Positions 1-7,790 of a stretch of DNA of 21,566 nucleotides are shown here, in pieces. This DNA comes from Dehalococcoidia bacterium (lineage in GTDB: Bacteria > Chloroflexota > Dehalococcoidia > GIF9 > AB-539-J10). The notes under the pieces were generated by a model. The model was not told the DNA's origin. It saw only the letters and a program-made list of their open reading frames with translations, and did not search any database. Numbering within the stretch: the stretch's first letter is position 1; each line of letters starts with the position of its first letter. Position numbers and translations under genes: made by a program. Where the stretch lies: positions 1-21,566 of the forward strand of contig JAUWOK010000003.1 in the NCBI GenBank assembly GCA_030612165.1, read 5' to 3'.

Positions 1-1226
1 AGATTTGCCCAAAGAGATTGGAACGAGCATTCACCATCCTTTCTGCAAATTGATTATCGCTCATTTGATTAGCGATTGTCTCCAGTTTTTCGAGGGTTAC
101 ACCGGGGCCGCAGGTAACTCTCAGCCTGAGGCAATGATTTCAGCTTCTCGTAGGAAGTTCTCACCTTCTGATAGGGATAAGCCTTCTTGATCTTACCTCT
201 GGGGTCAATAATGGATACAGGGAAGAAACAAGGGCGGTGGAAATTGATATAGGGATTGAAGAAATCTCTATTGAACTCGTTAATCGGTTCAGCGCACCCC
301 TGGGGGATATAAGCATATCCTGTTTGCGCACCACAGAGCCATTCTTGGTCTCCACCAGGCCGTTATCGTTGGTGTGTCTGGCTCTGGATTTAGTGAAGCG
401 AATCAGCATCTTATTCAGCAACCGGGCAACTGTGTGATTCACAAATTCAGAGCCATTATCACAAGTGAAACTCCCGGATAACGAAGGGAAACTCTACTAA
501 CATGCTTTCCAGGACTGGTGCCAGATAAGCTTCCGATATCCTTCCCACAGAGGCTATTATTTCCCACTGTGTGACCTCATCCACGGCATTGATATGGTAT
601 ACCCCCTTTTGATCATTGAAATCCCCTTGGTGGACTGTGTCTATGCGAATGTAGCCGGGCTGCCCTTCCGGGTCTGGTCTGGCTCGCTCTCCAATCCGGG
701 AAACCACAGGCTTTGTTTTGGTGTATCGTCTGGCTATATTCCTGTAGGCATTACTCCTTCGCAGATTGTATAAATGGGCCACAGATATCCGGGAGATATT
801 CCCAAACTCAGCGCGTCCATAAACTGCATGTTCCCGTTCCATGATCTTCTTCGTGGCTGGCCCACTTAACCACCCGTGCAATTCATCTGTTCTGGCCAGT
901 AGCCCAACTCCTGGTGGGATATCCTTCCGGGGAAAACGGTGTCTTCTATATTCTGTTCTTTTCAATCGCCCTGTCCGTTTGTACTCCGCTATCAGTCTGG
1001 ACACCTGTGCCCTGGAATATCCTGTAACCTTCCCTATATACTGCCGCAGCACCCCTTTCTTCCCTCTCTTGCGCATATAATATCTAAATCTTATCAGTAC
1101 CTCCTTTACCCAGTAGTATTTCTCAGTGGTCGTTAGACCACTGAACTCTACTACCTCACTCCCCTCCAGAAATCCTCTCACTTGCTCTATTGTTTGTAAT
1201 TGTCCGTCGTTCATAATCAGTCGCAT
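1..1226 (-). pseudogene. Degenerate DDE (rve-type) transposase, broken by three frameshifts and cut by the window edge
   Basis: The reading frame starts at 1226 and has an N-terminal helix-turn-helix region (GYSRAQVSRLIAEYKR), then an integrase-like core beginning YIRIDTVH with NAVDEVTQW after it. It stops at 459-461. The protein resumes in a second frame with CDNGSEFVNH, then RFTKSRARHTNDNGLVETKNG, so the first D, second D and E of the DDE triad are all recognisable across two frames. An extra base near 461-466 explains the first break. Near 318-325 the frame changes again, to GYAYIPQGCAEPINEFNRD; the family usually has KHMGY here, so about four bases seem lost. A third shift lies in the C-run near 101-109, after which GVTLEKLETIANQM continues to the edge. 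The copy cannot make a full enzyme without recoding. The exact IS family is not certain from sequence alone. Confidence 0.85.
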
Positions 1227-1258
1227 GTCCCAATCATAAACGAGCTGCCTTACTCCTT

Positions 1259-1307
1259 CAGGCTCATCTTGTGTTAGAAATCAATACCTTCTCCAGGCTC
1301 ATCTTGT
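1259..1307. repeat. Two 14-nt direct repeats outside the transposase remnant
   Basis: The 14-mer CAGGCTCATCTTGT occurs at 1259-1272 and again at 1294-1307, 35 bases apart, with partly similar flanks (a C/T-rich stretch before, GTT or ATT after). They lie beyond the 5' end of the transposase frame. Such paired sites can be subterminal transposase-binding repeats at an IS end; that is inference, because the other end of the element lies outside the window. Confidence 0.5.
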
Positions 1308-1325
1308 ATTGGAAGAGACTGGCTA

Positions 1326-1354
1326 TTGCCTTTTTGCCTACATTGCGTTATGAT
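1326..1354 (+). promoter_or_regulatory. Candidate sigma-70-type promoter for nusA
   Basis: TTGCCT (1326-1331) is followed after 17 bases by TATGAT (1349-1354). These match four and five of six consensus positions at the ideal spacing. Transcription would start near 1361 and give a leader of roughly 85 bases before the nusA ATG. The site lies between the IS remnant and nusA, so nusA need not rely on readthrough from further upstream. Confidence 0.55.
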
Positions 1355-1380
1355 CAACGTTAAAAAATGGGTTTCATCAG

Positions 1381-1404
1381 AAGTGGGCGAGCCCACTTTT
1401 TTTA
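1381..1404 (+). terminator. Intrinsic terminator hairpin in the nusA leader
   Basis: AAGTGGG (1381-1387) pairs perfectly with CCCACTT (1392-1398) around a four-base loop, and a T-run follows at once (1397-1403). It sits about 45 bases upstream of the nusA ATG and just downstream of a good promoter. It is therefore more likely a leader attenuator of this operon than only the end of an upstream unit. NusA-stimulated termination in its own operon leader is known in Bacillus subtilis; its operation here is inferred. Confidence 0.7.
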
Positions 1405-1446
1405 TTATTGTAAATATTAATATTGTTTGTGTAATTGTGGAGGAAA

Positions 1447-2856
1447 ATGAAAACAGGTTTTTTGGCTGCTGTTGCCCAGCTTGCGGCTGAGAGGAATTTA
1501 CCTAAGGATACGATTATAGCAGTGCTGGAATCCGCACTGTCACCGGCTTACAAGAAAGAATTTTTTGCTCCGGAGCAGGACGTAGTTGTTAGGGTTAATC
1601 GCACCAGTGGTGCGATTACGGTGTATTTGCGGAGGTTAGTTGTTGAAGACGTTACTGTTCCTCTTCAAGAAATATCTTTGTCTGAAGCGCGGCAGTTACG
1701 TGAGGGAGCGCAAATTGGTGATGTGGTGGAAGAAATGGGGGCCACGCAGGGTGACGCCGGTCGTATTGCTATACAGGTAGCAAAGCAGGTAATTTTGCAA
1801 CGCTTGCATGAAGCTGAGTGCCATGCAATTTATGAGGAGTTTGCCAACAAGGAGGGCTCCATAGCGCCGGGCATCATCCAGTTTATTGAGCCTGGCAGAG
1901 GTATCTATGTCGGGTTGGGTAGAACAGAGGCAATTTTTCCTCCCGAGGAACAAGTAGAGGGAGAGCGTTACCGGGTAGGGCAGAGGTTTAAGTTCTATCT
2001 TCTTGCGGTGAGACAGGGCAGCAGAGGTCCTCAAGTAGTGGTTTCACGGTCACACCCTGGACTATTGAAACGGCTTTTTGAAATGGAGGTACCTGAAGTT
2101 CGTAGTGGTGTTGTGGAAATAAAGGCCATAGCTCGCGAACCGGGACGCATGAGCAAGGTGGCTGTAGTTGCCCATCAGGAGGGTGTTGATCCAGTCGGTT
2201 GTTGTGTGGGGCCACGGGGAATAAGGATACAGAGCATAGTCATAGATCTGAGTGGGGAAAGGATAGATGTTGTTGAATGGAATGATTCTCCTGCAAAGCT
2301 TATAGCTAATGCGCTTAATCCCGCTCAGGTAGTAAACATTGAACTTAGCGAAGAGGAGCGAATTGCCAATGTAGTGGTTCTGGACAGGCAGCTTTCTTTA
2401 GCTATAGGAAAAGAAGGGCAAAATGCCCGTTTGGCAGCAAAGCTCACAGGCTGGCGGGTAAATATTAAAAGCGTTTCCGCTGCCGAAGCTGAACAAATTA
2501 AACAGGAGGTTACTCTTCCTGCGGAGACGGAGGTATCTGAAGGGGAAGAAATGTCTTTGGGAGAGCAGGAAAGGCAGAAGGAACTTCCTGCGGAGATGAC
2601 GAAAGTGGATGAGGTGGTTGAGGAGAAGGAAGAAGTTGCTATTTTTGATATCAAGGAGTTTACTGCGGTTGTAGAAAAGTCTGCTGAGAGAGGCAGGGAG
2701 GGGGTAGGCTTGCGTTTCGCTGAGGATGTTATGCCGGCCAAGATCGATATAGAGAAGAAGCGTAGTAAGAATAAACGAGGATTGCCTGAGAAGGATAAAG
2801 CTGCTAAAAGTGGCAGGAAGAGGGTGATTTATAGTGAAGACGACATTGAAGAATAA
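1447..2856 (+). CDS. nusA: Transcription termination/antitermination factor NusA
   Basis: NusA binds RNA polymerase and nascent RNA in the cytoplasm and modulates pausing, termination and antitermination. The 469-residue product shows the usual order: an N-terminal polymerase-binding domain (about 1-130), an S1 domain (about 136-202), then two KH domains with GPRG (255-258) and GKEG (321-324) loops. A highly charged, low-complexity tail of about 120 residues follows instead of the acidic repeats of proteobacterial NusA. I chose the ATG at 1447 because family alignment starts at MKTGFLAAV. GGAGG at 1439-1443 precedes it by only three bases, so spacing is tight; a TTG at 1435 is in frame but lies within the ribosome-binding region. 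The 3' end overlaps ylxR by 23 bases. rimP, the usual upstream neighbour, is not seen; the IS remnant lies where it would be expected. Confidence 0.96.
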   Translation: MKTGFLAAVAQLAAERNLPKDTIIAVLESALSPAYKKEFFAPEQDVVVRVNRTSGAITVYLRRLVVEDVTVPLQEISLSEARQLREGAQIGDVVEEMGATQGDAGRIAIQVAKQVILQRLHEAECHAIYEEFANKEGSIAPGIIQFIEPGRGIYVGLGRTEAIFPPEEQVEGERYRVGQRFKFYLLAVRQGSRGPQVVVSRSHPGLLKRLFEMEVPEVRSGVVEIKAIAREPGRMSKVAVVAHQEGVDPVGCCVGPRGIRIQSIVIDLSGERIDVVEWNDSPAKLIANALNPAQVVNIELSEEERIANVVVLDRQLSLAIGKEGQNARLAAKLTGWRVNIKSVSAAEAEQIKQEVTLPAETEVSEGEEMSLGEQERQKELPAEMTKVDEVVEEKEEVAIFDIKEFTAVVEKSAERGREGVGLRFAEDVMPAKIDIEKKRSKNKRGLPEKDKAAKSGRKRVIYSEDDIEE

Positions 2857-3121
2857 TAGGGAGTGTTTGCGTACTTGTATAGGATGCCGACAAGTGAAGA
2901 ACAAAAGAGAGTTGGTACGCCTGACTTGTACCCACGAGGAGATAGTGGAAATAGACTTAACGGGGAAGAAGCAGGGAAGGGGGATGTATCTCTGCCCGGT
3001 TGAAAGTTGTTGGAGAAGATCATTGGAGAAAGGTCGATTGGAGTACGCATCGCGGGTGAAGCTCGGTGACGATAATCGGCAGAGCTTGCTCTTTTATAGC
3101 AGAGGCTTTTTAAAAAAATGA
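2834..3121 (+). CDS. ylxR: YlxR/RnpM family RNA-binding protein (DUF448)
   Basis: This small basic protein of 95 residues belongs to the YlxR family; the B. subtilis member is reported to modulate RNase P (RnpM). The sequence shows the signature TCIGCRQVKNKRELVRL near the N-terminus and GRGMYLCP further on, with paired cysteines in both parts. The start is GTG at 2834, preceded by GAGGG (2819-2823 region), and lies inside the end of nusA, so translation is probably coupled. It ends on a four-base overlap (ATGA) with infB. In many Gram-positive operons a ribosomal L7Ae-like gene (ylxQ) separates ylxR from infB; it is missing here. Confidence 0.9.
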   Translation: MKTTLKNNRECLRTCIGCRQVKNKRELVRLTCTHEEIVEIDLTGKKQGRGMYLCPVESCWRRSLEKGRLEYASRVKLGDDNRQSLLFYSRGFLKK

Positions 3122-4911
3122 GAAGACGCATTCAGAGAAATAGGCAGTTTACGAAGAAAACAAGAAGTGCTGGACGAGCTCGACCCAAGCAAGCTGTGCT
3201 CGAGATAGAGATACCCGCTTCTATAAGCATAGGGAAACTGGCAAGGTTGCTCGAAATAGAGCCAGCGGGAATAATTAAGCAATTGATGCGTAAGAACATT
3301 ATGGCTGATATCAATATGGTTCTTGCCTTTGATGACGCAGTCGCAATAGCTGACGGAGTTGGTTGCAAAGTCAAGAGATACGTAAAAACCGGCGCGATAT
3401 CTTCTCATGGGGGACTGGGGGGGGAGAAATGCTTGCCCCGCTCTCCCGTGGTTACGGTTATGGGCCATGTTGATCATGGCAAAACTAGTTTGCTTGATGT
3501 TATTAGACAGAGCAACGTGACTGCTACGGAAGCGGGTGATATTACTCAGCATATTGGTGCTTATAAAGTGGTCGTAGGAGAGCAGAGTATCACCTTTTTG
3601 GACACTCCTGGACATGAGGCGTTTACTGCTATGCGGTCGCGTGGTGCTCAAATAACAGACATTGTTGTGCTGGTGATAGCTGCCGATGAGGGTATTATGC
3701 CGCAAACGGAGGAAGCTATAAACCATGCTAGAGCTGCAGGGGTGCCTATAATCGTTGCTCTCAATAAAATGGATAAGCCTGGCGCTGATGTTGAGCGCGT
3801 GAAACAGCAACTGGCTAATTTAGAATTAGTGGTTGAGGAATGGGGAGGGGATAGTATTTGCGTTCCCATATCAGCTAAGAAAAAACAGGGAATTCAGGAT
3901 TTGCTGGAGAATATTATAGTTGTTGCCGATATCCTGGAATTGAAGGCTGAGGTTGATTGCTTTGCTGAAGGAGTAATTATTGAAGCCAGGCTGGATAAGA
4001 ACAAAGGTGCTCTGGCCACGGTGTTGATTCAAAGAGGCATCCTCAAACCGGGTGTTACCGTGGTTGCAGGTAGCGCCTATGGCAGGATCAAAGCTATGTT
4101 TGATGATAAGGAAGAAGTCGTTAAACAAGCTGGCCCTGCAGAGCCGGTCGAAATCCTGGGGCTAAACAGTGTGCCCACGGCAGGAGATGGTTTTATAGTA
4201 GCAGTTGATGAACGAGAAGCACGAAGTATAATTGCTCATCAAGAGGATACTGTTCATCGTGTTTCTATGAATCTGTGGGATATTTCCAGTCAGATTGGCA
4301 GAGGAGAACTTAAAAGCTTTAATGTTGTACTGAGAACTGACGTTCAGGGCAGCATTGAGCCTATAAAAGGGTCTCTGGAAAGATTGGGAACGGAAGAAGT
4401 GGCAGTGAGAGTTATTCAGGCTGCTGCCGGCAATATTACAGAAAGTGATGTGTTTTTGGCTTCAGCTTCAGAAGGGGTGATTATTGGATTTAATAGTTAT
4501 CCTGCTTCCAGTGTCCGACAACTGGCGCAGAAAGAGAAAGTCAACATTCGTTGTTATGAGGTAATCTATACTTTGGTAGAGGAAATTGAGAAGGTGTTGA
4601 AGGGGATGCTTGAACCAATCTATACGGAAGTGGTTACTGGGCGAGCTGAGGTGCGAGAAACCTTTCGCACTTCCAAAAAGAGTATTGCGGGGGTTTATGT
4701 CAAGGAGGGGCAGATGCGGCGAGGGTCTTCGGCCAGAGTGTTGCGCGGTGATCGTGTCGTGCATGAATCTCGCATTTCTAGCTTGAAACGTTTTAAAGAG
4801 GATGTTACCGAAGTAGCTGAAGGTTATGAGTGTGGTGTGGGGCTGGAAAAATTCACGGAATTTTCTCCTGGCGATGTTATAGAAGCTTATCATCAGGAGC
4901 AGTCAGAATGA
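3118..4911 (+). CDS. infB: Translation initiation factor IF-2 (short form)
   Basis: IF-2 is the GTPase that places initiator fMet-tRNA on the 30S subunit and promotes 50S joining. At 597 residues this is a compact version: a short basic N-terminus, one IF2_N motif (about 30-90), then the G domain with GHVDHGKT (116-123), DTPGH (162-166), NKMD (216-219) and SAK (252-254). Domains II, III and the C-terminal fMet-tRNA-binding domain follow, ending in a typical FSPGDVIEAY. The long lysine/alanine-rich N-terminal region seen in many bacteria is absent. The ATG overlaps the ylxR stop by four bases. A run of eight G bases (3417-3424) lies in the linker between IF2_N and the G domain. Confidence 0.97.
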   Translation: MRRRIQRNRQFTKKTRSAGRARPKQAVLEIEIPASISIGKLARLLEIEPAGIIKQLMRKNIMADINMVLAFDDAVAIADGVGCKVKRYVKTGAISSHGGLGGEKCLPRSPVVTVMGHVDHGKTSLLDVIRQSNVTATEAGDITQHIGAYKVVVGEQSITFLDTPGHEAFTAMRSRGAQITDIVVLVIAADEGIMPQTEEAINHARAAGVPIIVALNKMDKPGADVERVKQQLANLELVVEEWGGDSICVPISAKKKQGIQDLLENIIVVADILELKAEVDCFAEGVIIEARLDKNKGALATVLIQRGILKPGVTVVAGSAYGRIKAMFDDKEEVVKQAGPAEPVEILGLNSVPTAGDGFIVAVDEREARSIIAHQEDTVHRVSMNLWDISSQIGRGELKSFNVVLRTDVQGSIEPIKGSLERLGTEEVAVRVIQAAAGNITESDVFLASASEGVIIGFNSYPASSVRQLAQKEKVNIRCYEVIYTLVEEIEKVLKGMLEPIYTEVVTGRAEVRETFRTSKKSIAGVYVKEGQMRRGSSARVLRGDRVVHESRISSLKRFKEDVTEVAEGYECGVGLEKFTEFSPGDVIEAYHQEQSE

Positions 4912-4979
4912 CTATCTTGCCAGAGTTGGATCTGTTTTCGGTTTGTATTCCTGCTTTTTGGAACAACCCAGGGAGTTAG
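4908..4979 (+). CDS. Possible 23-residue mini-ORF between infB and rbfA
   Basis: An ATG at 4908 overlaps the infB stop in an ATGA arrangement and opens a 23-codon frame (MTILPELDLF...) that stops at 4977-4979, two bases before the rbfA ATG. Its placement would let ribosomes pass from infB through it to rbfA. No family is recognised and no ribosome-binding site of its own is seen, so it may be chance. Confidence 0.2.
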   Translation: MTILPELDLFSVCIPAFWNNPGS

Positions 4980-4981
4980 AG

Positions 4982-5332
4982 ATGAGCAGGCGGAGAGAGC
5001 AAGTAGGCAAGCTTATTCAGCGTGAGATTAGTAGTATGCTGGGAAAAGAGGTTAACGATCCCAGGTTGGCCAATCTTGTCTCCATAACAGAGGTATCGGT
5101 TTCTTCGGATTTAAGATATGCCAAAGTGTTTGTCAGTGTTCTGGGCGATGAACAAATAAAAACGGAAACCATAAAAGGTTTTGAAGCTGCCACAGCTTTT
5201 TTGCGTCGTGGGTTAGGTTCGCGCATGAAGTTGAGATTTGTTCCCGAACTCAGTTTTCATTGCGATGATTCTATCGAACGAGGCATGAGGTTGCTCGAAG
5301 TTATAAAGCGGGCTAGCGACGCGGAAGAATGA
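4982..5332 (+). CDS. rbfA: 30S ribosome-binding factor RbfA
   Basis: RbfA is a single KH-like domain protein that binds the 30S subunit and helps 16S rRNA 5'-end maturation. The 116-residue product opens with SRRREQVGKLIQREISSML and contains VNDPRL and the strand SSDLRYAKVFVSVLG, all typical of the family; the segment FVPELSFHCDDSIERGMRL matches the usual C-terminal part. The ATG at 4982 is preceded by GGGAG (4971-4975); an upstream in-frame start at 4943 would add residues not found in the family. It closes the nusA-ylxR-infB block. The DHH phosphoesterase and truB genes that often follow are absent; a stress protein gene comes next. Confidence 0.93.
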   Translation: MSRRREQVGKLIQREISSMLGKEVNDPRLANLVSITEVSVSSDLRYAKVFVSVLGDEQIKTETIKGFEAATAFLRRGLGSRMKLRFVPELSFHCDDSIERGMRLLEVIKRASDAEE

Positions 5333-5444
5333 AAATAGCAAAGGATTGTTATAGATAAAGGATTTTAAGAGAGAACGAATTCATTTTTTGCCTATAGCGA
5401 TGTTGTTTGCCAACTTGTGGGAAATAGAATTTTGGTGCAAAGTA

Positions 5445-5474
5445 CTGGCAATGGCGATATCAGTGTTGTATACT
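5445..5474 (+). promoter_or_regulatory. Candidate promoter for the universal stress protein gene
   Basis: CTGGCA (5445-5450) and TATACT (5469-5474) are separated by 18 bases, matching four and five of six consensus positions. They lie in the 204-base gap after rbfA and about 60 bases ahead of the usp start, so usp is probably transcribed separately from the infB block. Confidence 0.4.
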
Positions 5475-5536
5475 GTTTATAGGGAGTGTCGGGTTGATAT
5501 GTTTCGGTTTTCTATATTACTTAGGAGGTGAGCGAA

Positions 5537-6388
5537 ATGTTTAGCAAGATACTGGTTCCCTTGGATGGGTCGGAGGCGGCAGAGGTTGCATTGCTGTATG
5601 CTATTGAGTGTGCCAAAATTTCTGGCTGGCAAGTAGAGGTCGCTGGCGTCGGGGTTGAAATTGATAACGAATTGTCACGGCCTTACCTTGCCTATCTGGA
5701 GAAGATGACTGTATCTTTGCGAGATAAGGGAATTACCACAAAGGCTGTTTTGTTACAGGGCTCTCCGGCGAACGAACTTCTCAAATACATAGAGCAAAAT
5801 GATGTTGACCTGGTCGCCATGACGACCTATGGGAGTTCGGGCGTCAAGCCTTGGTTGGTGGGAAGTATCGCTGCCCAGATGATGGGAACTATAACTGTCC
5901 CGGCCTTGTTTGTGCCTCCGTATCAACAGAAAGGGAAGCTCACGATTAAGAAGATCTTGGCTCCGTTGGACAGAGAAGACAAGGGTAAAACTGCTTTGCC
6001 TTATGTGGAAGAACTGGCGCGGAAAATGAAAGCCTCGGTTACGTTGCTTTATGTGGTTTCTCCTCTGGCTCCGATGGCTCTGGAGGTTATGGACGGGAAT
6101 ATAGTGAAAACCATGGAGGTAGAAGCCCTGCAACAGGGGAAGGAGTATCTTGGCGGAGTTGCACGCGAATTATCTGATAAGGGGATTGATGTCAGGACTG
6201 AGGTTCTTTCTGGAGATCCTGCTTCTGTTATTCTGCATTACGCCGAGAAAGAGGACATTGATATGATTGCTATGGCTACTCATGGCAGAAAAGGTTTTTC
6301 GCGCTGGTTGATGGGAGAGGTGTCGCGGAAGGTCGTGACCGCTTCCTGCAAGCCTGTCCTGATGGTCAGGGAAATGGAGCTTCAGTAG
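5537..6388 (+). CDS. Tandem-domain universal stress protein (UspA family)
   Basis: The 283-residue protein contains two Usp domains in tandem. The first (about 1-128) starts KILVPLDGSE and ends with TTYGSSGVKPWLVGS before VPALFVPP. The second (about 137-283) starts KKILAPLDRED and ends with ATHGRKGFSRWLMGE before KPVLMVREM. The glycine-rich segments correspond to the ATP-binding loop of UspA proteins; the second has E where S or T usually follows the last glycine, so nucleotide binding there is uncertain. The ATG at 5537 is preceded by a strong TAGGAGGTGA site; an upstream GTG at 5528 lies inside that site. Usp proteins are cytoplasmic and linked to stress or energy limitation, but no specific role can be read from the neighbours. 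Confidence 0.92.
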   Translation: MFSKILVPLDGSEAAEVALLYAIECAKISGWQVEVAGVGVEIDNELSRPYLAYLEKMTVSLRDKGITTKAVLLQGSPANELLKYIEQNDVDLVAMTTYGSSGVKPWLVGSIAAQMMGTITVPALFVPPYQQKGKLTIKKILAPLDREDKGKTALPYVEELARKMKASVTLLYVVSPLAPMALEVMDGNIVKTMEVEALQQGKEYLGGVARELSDKGIDVRTEVLSGDPASVILHYAEKEDIDMIAMATHGRKGFSRWLMGEVSRKVVTASCKPVLMVREMELQ

Positions 6389-6454
6389 AGCTTTAGTTTA
6401 TTATACATACGCTGTTTCTGTTTTGATGCAGCAAAAGGGGGGGATGAGTATATT

Positions 6455-7579
6455 ATGGGTTCGATAAATGTTGCTATTATAGGCGTGGGCAACTGCGCTT
6501 CTTCGTTAGTCCAGGGTGTTCGTTACTATAAAGATGCGACGGAGGATGACTTCGTTCCTGGATTGATGCATGTTAATCTGGGTGGGTATCACGTATCTGA
6601 TATCAAGTTTGTGGCCGCTTTTGATATCGATCGTAATAAGGTAGGGAAAGACTTAGCGGAAGCCATATTTGTTTCCCCCAATAATACCTTCAAATTTTGC
6701 GAAGTGCCCTTCGCCGACGTTATGGTAGAGAGGGGTATGACGCATGACGGCTTGGGTAAATATCTTTCGCGTATCATTACCAAGGCGCCAGGTCCAACCG
6801 CCGATATCGTGCGAATTCTCAAGGAAAGAGAAGTTGATGTGGTGATCAATTATCTGCCTGTGGGAAGCGAAGAAGCGACTAAATGGTATGTGGAGCAGGT
6901 GCTAGCTGCAGGGTGTGGGTTTGTCAACTGCATACCGGTTTTTACTGCCAGGGAGCGTTATTGGCAGGGACGATTTGCTCAACAAGGGCTTCCGATCATT
7001 GGTGATGATATTAAATCTCAAGTTGGTGCTACTATCACACACCGGGTACTGACGCGATTGTTCCGTGACCGGGGCGTTAAAGTGGAGCGCACTTATCAAT
7101 TGAATTTTGGCGGCAATACCGATTTTTATAATATGCTGGAAAGAGAGAGGCTGGAGTCCAAGAAGATTTCTAAAACCAATGCTGTTACCTCCCAGTTAGA
7201 TTATGATATGGGAGCTGAGAACATTCATGTTGGCCCCAGTGACTATGTGCCGTGGCTGGCTGATCGTAAGTTCTGTCATATTCGCATGGAAGGCCGTACT
7301 TTTGGTGATGTCCCTTTGAATATGGAGCTTAAACTTGAAGTATGGGATAGTCCTAATTCGGCAGGGGTGGTAATAGATGCCGTGCGGTGTTGCAAGTTAG
7401 CTTTAGATCGGGGGCTGAGTGGTGCCATCGTAGCTCCTTCGTCGTATTTCATGAAATCACCGCCGATTCAATATTCTGATGATGAAGCACACTCTAAAAC
7501 GGAAGCTTTTATTCTGGATCGGGTGCAAGGGGAGCCCGTGGTTTTACCTGAGCCCCAGCTAGTTGAAGCAGAAAGATAA
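6455..7579 (+). CDS. ino1: myo-Inositol-1-phosphate synthase (Ino1 type)
   Basis: This enzyme uses bound NAD+ to cyclise glucose 6-phosphate to inositol 1-(3-)phosphate, the first step toward inositol lipids. The 374-residue product matches the short prokaryotic Ino1 family closely by eye. It has an N-terminal Rossmann loop GVGNCASSLVQG (10-21), PGLMHV, NYLPVGSEEA, the strongly conserved GDDIKSQVGATITHR, LNFGGNTDF, NMLERERLESKKIS, and EVWDSPNSAGV. The length fits the actinobacterial-type enzymes rather than the longer eukaryotic form. A purine-rich tract (GGGGGGGA, 6436 region) precedes the ATG by about 11 bases. It is followed by a small ORF and a CDP-alcohol phosphatidyltransferase, which supports a role in phosphatidylinositol phosphate synthesis. 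Confidence 0.95.
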   Translation: MGSINVAIIGVGNCASSLVQGVRYYKDATEDDFVPGLMHVNLGGYHVSDIKFVAAFDIDRNKVGKDLAEAIFVSPNNTFKFCEVPFADVMVERGMTHDGLGKYLSRIITKAPGPTADIVRILKEREVDVVINYLPVGSEEATKWYVEQVLAAGCGFVNCIPVFTARERYWQGRFAQQGLPIIGDDIKSQVGATITHRVLTRLFRDRGVKVERTYQLNFGGNTDFYNMLERERLESKKISKTNAVTSQLDYDMGAENIHVGPSDYVPWLADRKFCHIRMEGRTFGDVPLNMELKLEVWDSPNSAGVVIDAVRCCKLALDRGLSGAIVAPSSYFMKSPPIQYSDDEAHSKTEAFILDRVQGEPVVLPEPQLVEAER

Positions 7580-7610
7580 AGGTGACTGGGGAGTTCGTTT
7601 TAATTTCATT

Positions 7611-7790
7611 ATGCTCAATGATCTGTGGTGTCATGTTGCGTACCAGGTAGGAATTTATCTTTTTCGCAGGCCTGAGGTCGGAAAGTTTTTTGGTTTCGGG
7701 CGGTTTTTTAACAGGTGGAAGGGATTTGGAGAGGACCGTTTAGGAAAGGTATGGGTTGAAGTTGATTACAGGGAGCAGGCGAACCGGTGA
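7611..7790 (+). CDS. Small conserved-looking protein of unknown function in the inositol-lipid operon
   Basis: I do not recognise this family. The 59-residue product is rich in aromatic and basic residues (RRPEVGKFFGFGRFFNRWKG is its core) and has no signal peptide or clear membrane helix. Its stop shares a GTGA overlap with the GTG start of the next gene, and it fills almost all of the gap between the synthase and the phosphatidyltransferase; both facts favour a real, co-translated gene. The start is unclear: ATG at 7611 has no close ribosome-binding site, and a TTG at 7563 (75 residues) would overlap the end of the synthase gene. A role linked to inositol phosphate or phosphatidylinositol phosphate synthesis is inferred from position only. 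Confidence 0.55.
   Translation: MLNDLWCHVAYQVGIYLFRRPEVGKFFGFGRFFNRWKGFGEDRLGKVWVEVDYREQANR

Noticed and set aside
5..190. Plus-strand frame at the left edge
   Set aside because: It is the antisense shadow of the transposase pseudogene, whose translated motifs are on the minus strand.
2515..2596. Repeated 13-mer CTTCCTGCGGAGA in the nusA tail (2515 and 2584)
   Set aside because: Only one repeat pair inside a low-complexity charged tail; probably a minor duplication without clear function.
2398..2904. Long minus-strand frames opposite nusA and other genes
   Set aside because: They are antisense to clearly recognised coding sequence and have serine/leucine-rich composition typical of shadow frames.
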